From the NCBI GenBank assembly GCA_036873135.1, contig JAPTYO010000002.1, positions 42,151,452 to 42,215,451 on the forward strand: DNA of 64,000 bases, read 5' to 3'. Below are positions 57,975 to 64,000 of the stretch, piece by piece (position 1 is the first letter of the stretch; every line of letters starts with the position of its first letter). Source of the DNA: Clarkia xantiana subsp. parviflora. Its lineage: Eukaryota > Streptophyta > Magnoliopsida > Myrtales > Onagraceae. The position numbers and the translations under genes were made by a program. The notes beneath the pieces were generated by a model. It was not told where the DNA came from. It saw nothing but the letters and a program-made list of their open reading frames with translations, and did not search any database.

Positions 57975-58592
57975 TTATGCCCCCCCAGTTTTATGGTGCT
58001 TGCATCGTTCTTCAACGTTCTTGCCAAGGAAGGCAGTTATTGGCTCAAGTGGACATGGAAGTTTGTTTTCCGGGAGTTTGAAATTTGTTTCCTCCACCTT
58101 CGTGCTCCGAGGATTGTATAAGTCGTCATAATTGGTTCCATGAGTGACGTTGTTTTTCTGGCGCTTGGCGATAGGTGGATTATCATCCGCCTTTTCTTTT
58201 CCTTTGCCTTTTCCTGAAGACTTCACATGAGACTTCTTTTGATGTTTATTGCCCTGGTCGATATACTTCTTCATTTCTCCTTTTATGATTAAGCTGTTTA
58301 CATGAAACCTTAGTCCAACACAGCTTTCCGTCTCGTGGCCATATGCTTCGTGATTTTCACACCATTTGCTTTCATCTTTTCCCAATGGGCCCTTGCGGAA
58401 ATTAGAGGGCTTTTTCCACAGCTTGGTCTCCTTTATCTCTTTCAAGATGGAGGACAGCGGTGTGTTTAATGGAACACATTTGACGAGATTGGTCTTTTTG
58501 AGCCTTTGGAAGTCTGACTGGAATGGCTTCTTTTGTTGCGGTTGTCTCTTTTCCCAGGAAGCGTCTATCTTTTCCTCAATTATTGCCTTCAA
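57975..58592 (-). pseudogene. Element G Gag C-terminal part
   Basis: 205 residues, lysine-rich. It has the Tat-type knuckle WCENHEAYGHETESC (C-x2-H-x4-H-x4-C) followed by a conserved helix and a basic run (KGKGKEKADD). It corresponds to A residues around 450-520. Confidence 0.8.
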
Positions 58593-58767
58593 GGTTCTTG
58601 TTGTAAGTCCCGTGATTGGGACATCATCGTCATTAACATGTTTTTCCGTCCCTCCTTGTGACGGATGTCAGCATCGTCTTGGCTTGTCCTCGTGGATGAA
58701 CCTTCATTGTGTATTTTTTAGCGGGAGGTTGGAGGTTGTTTCCATGCCCCTTCTTGGTGTTGTGCTA

Positions 58768-59817
58768 TCACATACGGGTTGTATGAGCGTGCAGCTCCTT
58801 GCCTTGGTTGTTGGTACTAGAAGGTATCTTCCGTGTATTGCCCCCTATTCTTTGGTGCGGTGTGTCTTGATGACTTGTGACTCGGGACTTTGTTCCTGTC
58901 TCCTTGACTTGTCCGTTGATTGGAGGCAGAGGTGGTTGTGGCGGGGCATATCCTTGGTTCCTTAATAGCTTTCGGAATGCAAGCAGCTCTTCGAGCGCGG
59001 TCATCATGGTAGGAGTGACAGGTGATGGCGGGTTGACACCTTTGTATTGGAGGACTCCTTGGTCGTACTGTGTGAATGATGCACTTCTTGTTGGCATGAA
59101 GAAAGCATTGGATGTGGCAACAGGCATGTGGGAGGATCCAAGTCGACTTCTTGTCGGCTTCTGCGTGGTTATGACCAAGGCGTCGTGGTCTGCAATGTGC
59201 TCTTTGTCCTTTGATGAAAAATCAATTACATCTTGAAAGGCGGCATCCTTCATGATGGCCTCCTTTACGTCGACATAATCCATGTTGGTATCATGGGACT
59301 TGTGCATTGTCTTTACAACATACACTTCTTGCTCGTATGACTTCTCGCTTTCAGCATCAAAGTCTTCATGGATCATATGTACGTTTGCCATCTTTTCCGG
59401 ATAGGATGCAATGTATGCTGTATTTTGGACTTTAAGGCCATGCTGTGCGGAAGGCACACTGCTTGTTGGCATGGAGGATGCAGCGAACATTTCTTTATGC
59501 ACGTGCAAATGATCCTGCTGACTTGTTGCCTGCTTCTGTTTGTTAGCTGGCATCCCGTATGAGAACTCTTCATTGATCCCCCTCCTTTGCTCGAACTCAT
59601 GTGCTGATGCATTATTCTGAACTTCGGGACCGTGCTGTGCGGAAGGCACGTTTATGGTTGGCACGGATGAGGCGGTGGATCCTGTATCTGGAACGTGAGA
59701 ACGTCTTGGTTGGCTTCTTGTCGGCTTCGGCTTGCTTGCACCCGCCTTCTTGGTCGTCTTCCAGTCATAGCTTGCGGTATGGAACGGCTTTTTGTTCGAA
59801 TCACGCGGACGGCGCCA
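58768..59817 (-). pseudogene. Element G Gag N-terminal region with internal repeats
   Basis: Open on the minus strand from the primer-binding site to a stop at 58768. The start is unclear because no ATG follows the primer-binding site closely. Three imperfect copies of a MPTxSVPSAQHGxxVQN motif are present. Toward the end there is a proline-rich run (PPQPPLPPINGQ). The Gag core domain is not recognised, so a central part may be missing between this frame and the knuckle. Confidence 0.6.
59800..59817 (-). other. Primer-binding site of element G
   Basis: Minus strand TGGCGCCGTCCGCGTGAT, two bases from the LTR end; closest to the E site. Confidence 0.75.
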
Positions 59818-59819
59818 AA

Positions 59820-60437
59820 TGTTAAGTCTGCTTCCACTTGGGCAGCTTCGGGCTTCTTTTCCACGAACGGGCTCCGGATGTGTGTACAAGGACGGGTACG
59901 ACGCGATCCTTGAAACACGATCCTCAAACTTAGTCTTCAACTTTCCCGGCTTTGATCTCTTGAAATCCGGATCCTGCACAAGGGGCAGTAACCAGCGTGG
60001 GAGACGGGGGGATGCTGGTTGGGCCCTCTCCGACGCTCATGTCAAAATCTTCTAGAGAGAGAAAGCTTTTTAGAGAGAAGTCAGAGCATCAAATGTCCAA
60101 AATGAGGGAGTTGAATAAAATGGGAGACCTAAGCCCCTATTTATAGGGAACCTAAGGAGCATGCCCTAGTTTTGAATGGCTTGATGTCGGTATGAAGGAA
60201 AACGTATACCGTCATCAAGGTGGACTATGCGTACACTGACTTCTCGCACTTGGCAAAATAATCGGGATAAGCGCGCGGAGAACGTCGGTAATCCGGAAGT
60301 CCCCCGGTCCGGGTACTGCGCGTATTCCGGACCGTTTTTGGACTTGGGTTTCCGCGGAAGAGTTCTTTTACGGGTTTTGGAGTATTTTGCGAGGCCCGAA
60401 ATGTAAATACGAACCCGAATTGGACATATATCTAACA
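59820..60437 (-). mobile_element. Element G 5' LTR
   Basis: 618 bp. Minus-strand TATA box near 60138 (ctatttatag on the plus strand). Confidence 0.85.
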
Positions 60438-60728
60438 TCCGCCATTTAAAGTCGGTACATTTCCCCTGTAAATTGGGGAACACTTTCATTATTTAGATAT
60501 TACATTCACATACTTTTATAAGTATTCTCTTAAATTCCTTTACTGACTTAAGCTTCGGAGTGGAATCAGGGGCCATCCCCACCCCTTTTCAGGTCCTCAC
60601 CTACCAAAAGCATCTAAACGAAACTAAGTACCCCTGAGGTCGAGATAGACACCTAAAAGAGCCAGCCACAGGCGAGATCTCGAAGTCCTTTACCAGAAGC
60701 TTCAGGCCAAGTCATTTTGATCCCAACA
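60438..60728 (+). mobile_element. Element B 3' LTR, right piece
   Basis: It matches the end of the B 5' LTR (cactttcattatttaga ... gatcccaaca) and ends at 60728, after which copia leader resumes. Confidence 0.85.
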
Positions 60729-61387
60729 CACTCGATCTTAGCTTTCCCAAGGCCCTTTTGAAAACCTTTCGAGGAATTCATGGATGCATACACAATTCTA
60801 CTACACAAGCAAATCATCATATGCAGCCGCATCTAAGAAACGCACCAATCATCATGCATACGAGTCATGTGTCTAATGTTCCGAGGAACTCATGCTAGTA
60901 TATATAATTCTACTTCACAAGTAAATTATCATATACGGCTACATCATTCACATTCATGCGTGACTACTCCACAACAAACATGCATATTTGGCGACTGATT
61001 TACAATTTTAAAACATTTGGGGGCTGACTTGCAATTCATGCTTATAATCAATCATGCAAACTTCTAGACATGGATTCTAGGCAATACCAACCATCACAGC
61101 ATGTCTATCCTAGTGCGTAACTCATTAATTGAAATCCAGGGCTCTGCCCACAACATGCAATATCCAACTAGCTTGATATTGTCAAGATGCAATTCTAATC
61201 ATGCAATAATATCAATTAGTAAAGCAATTACAATTCTGCTCATTAAATGATTCAGTCCCAAAATCATGCATTCCGAGATCCATCCCCATAATCGACATCA
61301 GGTATCATATATATTGTGAAACATCCCCAATTGCAATTCAGCCCATTAAATGATTCAGTCCCAACATCCCCATATGTATGTGCCCAC
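60729..61387 (-). mobile_element. Copia C leader, minus strand
   Basis: Reverse complement of the leader at 6560-7150. It starts next to the LTR with GTGG but lacks the rest of the primer-binding site (a deletion). Confidence 0.75.
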
Positions 61388-61882
61388 TGTTGGATTTAGG
61401 GGGATAAATACTATAGAAACGAAATGCGTGTACATTTCAGGTAAACTTATTATGCAGCGGAATAGCGGCATATACTAGTAATTGCTTTCCTGTAGTCCCA
61501 AGATCTTTAAGGGGAGTTCCGATCCGCCGGACAGATCCTGTAAGGATTCTTGTTAAGAAATCACCTACACTGAATAGTCTCCACAGAAAAGCCTCTTGTC
61601 GATTCCTAGCAGGGACGGATCTCTGTGGTAAATTGCTCAAAGCAATTTGGCACCTTGAACCTAGGTGGTTCGGCCGAAACTAGAGGAAATAGGGAGAGGG
61701 ATTTCTTTTGTCTCAATACTTTGGATAAGGAGTGATTAGCTTCTGAATAAATCCCTGACAACCCCTATTTATAAGAGGAGATGGGAAAATCCCACCTCCA
61801 TACTCAAGTAATTCGGCCAGCCTAGTATTGGGCTAGGGGAGGCCCAATTTCGAGCCTCTCATGTCAATTGGGATTTTAGGTC
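61388..61882 (-). mobile_element. Copia C 5' LTR, minus strand, truncated
   Basis: It starts on the plus strand TGTTGGATTTAGGGGG like 7291. It ends at the 'ggattttagg' position without the terminal 60-120 bp, where another LTR begins. Confidence 0.8.
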
Positions 61883-62562
61883 TGTTTGCACAAGGTCTCT
61901 TCGAGTTCCCGCTCCTTTCCTCTCGTGTACCTGCAAATGGGCACCGGGGGGTTCCTAGTAAGCCCACTCCGATGCTTAAATGAGTATGGGCTTAGAGAGA
62001 GAAAGTAAGTTTAGAGAGAGAGAGAGATTGATTACCTTCAAATGAGGGATTGAGAGCTCTATTTATAGAGTTCCTATTAAACCGCTCCGGTTCTGGTTAT
62101 TTTCCGGTCTGGTTATGGCAGTTTTGTAATATAAATAAGTGTTCACTGTAAATATAGTGTATTTGACCTCAGCTCAATCGTAGGTGAGTTTAATATAGTT
62201 AAGTGTCTGAAAATAGCCTCTAAGGGCGAGCCCTGAGCGAAATATCGTCCGGGGTTAGGGGTCTGGATGAGTGAATCTCGTTCGGAAAGGGGGGGGGGGG
62301 TTCCCGGGAGGGTACCCCCTAGTTACTACTCGGGTCACCCGAGCAAGAGGTTCCGCTCTGGTTACCCTAGCGGGTCATTCCGCTCGGGTACTCCGATTGG
62401 TGAGTGGATTTTACCACTTGGGGTGTTTCTCAGCCTTAGTATTTTGGGCCTTTTGGCAAGCCTTTAGGTTTTGATGTGTTATTTTATCCAAGTTTCAAAT
62501 TATAATCGAATGTGGCCTAATTATAGGGCCCAATTTGTGATAACTTGGGCGTATATCCAACA
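61883..62562 (-). mobile_element. Gypsy-like LTR (element I), minus strand, 3' LTR
   Basis: Minus strand TGTTGGATATACGCCCAAG ... TGCAAACA. The start resembles the E LTR (TGATGGATATACGCCC). It has a GA run near 62000-62030 and a long G run near 62288. A tract GACTCTGGGATAA lies upstream, so the interior is to the right. Confidence 0.65.
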
Positions 62563-63795
62563 TTATCCCAGAGTCAAGAAATACTTTAACCTTTACTGAC
62601 TCTATTTTTGCCGAGTATCACCCAAGCGAGTTGTTAAATGTACCTTTGTGACGATCCCGACTTTTATCGAGTGCTCGAGGAACGTCGTAATTTTCCTTGC
62701 CCCTTGTTTAAAGAAGCTGGATACACAAACTGCTATTGTTAACTTAAGAAAATTTATGCCATGTATATATATTGTATAAGGGTAAGAGTTACGAGCCTTG
62801 GTCTCATTTTAGTTAGTCTTAGGACCGTGTCCCTTTATTTGCATCTCCATTTTATTGGAGTTTCTTGGAGAAACACCTAACACATCTCTATATAAGAGAA
62901 GCTATAGGTCACCCCCTGTTGGAAGGGTGTTCATACAACATATAAGTGTTAATTGACATAGATGTGGGTGTTAATACAAGTATGTACATGGACAATGTAG
63001 ATGACTATAAGTATGAAATATGGGCCTTTGTCCCATTTTACTTAGCCTTTAGGTCTATCTCCTTATTGGAGGGACCTCCTTTTTGGGTTCTTAGAACCGA
63101 TAGGGCGCTTTGAAAGCGGTGTTGCACTCCGTTTGCGAGAGTGTGAGTGTGATCTTTTAGCTTTGGCATTCAATGGGCATGGCATTTTTCTCCCCTTTTG
63201 TCGGAGTGAGGGCACGTTCCTTTAACCGTATCCTTGAAATTCACTCTATATAGATGGAGGTGAGAATGGTTAAAATTCCTCCTCTTACCTTTCGTATAAA
63301 AGAGTCTTTATAAATATATGTACAAGGTTGTTTCCTTCATATATGTTGGAGTGTTACTCCCTTTGTGTAGGCTAAGGGGTTTCTTCTCTTGTTTTTGTAA
63401 TTTGAATTCGGGACTTTTCGAATGGTGAATTTGCCTTTGCGGCTCAGTGCTGAGGTTGCTTCCGCGGTATGCGTACCTTGCACCTCCATAAGTGGGGGCT
63501 GGCCATTGTGTTAACCATGCTTTGTGACCTGTGCATATAGAGTTGTATGTATATGGTTGCCCCCCGTAGTTGGCATGCTTCAGACGCTCGGGGGTTAGCC
63601 CTTGCGTTGATTGCGGAACCTGCATATATGAGATTGTATATATATACAGTCCCTTATAGTGGACGTGTTTGGCGTTCCGGACGCGGGGGATTATCCCTTG
63701 AAATGGCTACACTTGGCAGCTCATGTATGTATCATTACTCCCGTAGTGAGTATTTTGATATCTTTACATGTACGGGTTTACCCTTGTGCTGATTA
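62563..63795 (-). mobile_element. Interior of element I, non-coding
   Basis: It starts with the polypurine tract at 62563-62576. No coding frame. Imperfect repeats of about 100 bp are seen at 63480-63790 around 'gcgctcgggggttagcccttg'-like text. It is truncated by the next LTR. Confidence 0.45.
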
Positions 63796-64000
63796 TGTTA
63801 GCATTTGGATAATGGACCGCCGTAATTGGGAGCCCAATAATATAAGCTAATTACCTAGGTAATGTCACATTAGGGATTTTGGGCTAGGCCTAAAATCCCA
63901 ATTGACATGAGAGGCCCTAAAATTGGGCATCCCTAGTATAGTGGCCAGCCGAAATTAATAAGGGGCAAAGTGAACTTTTGTCCAATTTGCTCCTCTTATA
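63796..64000 (+). mobile_element. Start of a copia C LTR, plus strand, cut by the window end
   Basis: TGTTAGCATTTGGATAATGGACC matches the LTR start at 1479 and continues through the family body to the last base. Confidence 0.8.

Larger units (their letters stand above)
55161..60437 (-). mobile_element. Element G: internally deleted Tat element, minus strand
   Basis: LTRs at 55161-56142 (3', carrying a nested solo LTR) and 59820-60437 (5'). The polypurine tract and primer-binding site are in the right places for minus orientation. The flanks GCCGC and TCCGC fit a 5-bp duplication with one change. The interior keeps Gag with the Tat-type knuckle and the linker after protease; RT, RNase H and integrase are missing. 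Confidence 0.85.
22840..61882 (-). mobile_element. Copia C element, minus strand, split by nested insertions
   Basis: The pieces form one element read right to left: 5' LTR 61882-61388, leader 61387-60729, then (beyond B and everything nested in B, 27224-60728) leader 27223-27102, gag, and RT-RNase H down to about 22840. The leader halves on the two sides of B join as neighbouring segments of the intact leader at 6560-7290. Host length without B is about 5.5 kb. Protease and integrase are not recognisable and no 3' LTR was found. Confidence 0.7.

Noticed and set aside
58366..58965. 199-residue plus-strand frame
   Set aside because: Shadow of the G Gag region on the other strand.

Overview
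The window is a stretch of plant nuclear heterochromatin made almost entirely of nested LTR retrotransposons. A plant host is indicated by Ty3/gypsy elements of the Tat type (two RNase H domains, antisense extra gene before the 3' LTR), by a Ty1/copia element, and by Arabidopsis-type TTTAGGG telomeric repeats. The species cannot be named from the sequence. I see no rRNA, tRNA, CRISPR array or complete host gene.

Left part (1-9377). A 665-bp hAT-type MITE with a perfect 8-bp target duplication lies at 119-783. It is followed by an LTR fragment of family B and a copia LTR of family C (plus strand). The 3' end of a minus-strand Tat element (H: LTR 1885-2470 plus its extra gene, read on the plus strand) is inserted in that copia LTR. 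The copia primer-binding site and a long non-coding leader follow (5469-7290), then an opposite-facing copia LTR (7291-7804). A proline/serine-rich GC patch and an exon-like segment precede element A.

Element A (9378-20499) is a complete young Tat element: identical-length 652-bp LTRs with about two differences, target duplication TGATG, an uninterrupted 1865-residue Gag-PR-RT-RH-aRH-INT polyprotein, a ten-unit 50-bp tandem array and a four-exon antisense gene with its own TATA box. It splits a short open exon-like segment. A 5'-truncated LINE lies just beyond it.

Central nest (about 22840-61882). One decayed minus-strand copia element (5' LTR 61388-61882, leader, gag, RT-RNase H down to about 22840) is split in its leader by gypsy element B (LTRs 27224-27912 and 55065-55160/60438-60728). 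Inside B's gag sits Tat element D (5' LTR 28539). Inside D's protease region sits non-autonomous element E (31222-41219, target duplication GTGAA). D's antisense gene is cut at 47080 and joined, through 29 bases of head-to-head telomeric repeat, to the 5'-truncated Tat element F (47110-55064). B's 3' LTR carries an internally deleted minus-strand Tat element G (55161-60437), and one G LTR carries a 310-bp solo LTR with target duplication CTGCA.

Right edge (61883-64000). A further minus-strand gypsy-like LTR (61883-62562) is followed by non-coding interior, and the start of another plus-strand copia C LTR runs off the window.

The recurrent theme is the Tat extra gene, present in copies H, A, D and F and as a remnant in E. 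It has the same four-exon layout with phase-compatible GT-AG introns and an own promoter facing away from the 3' LTR. This is the best candidate in the window for a poorly described system.
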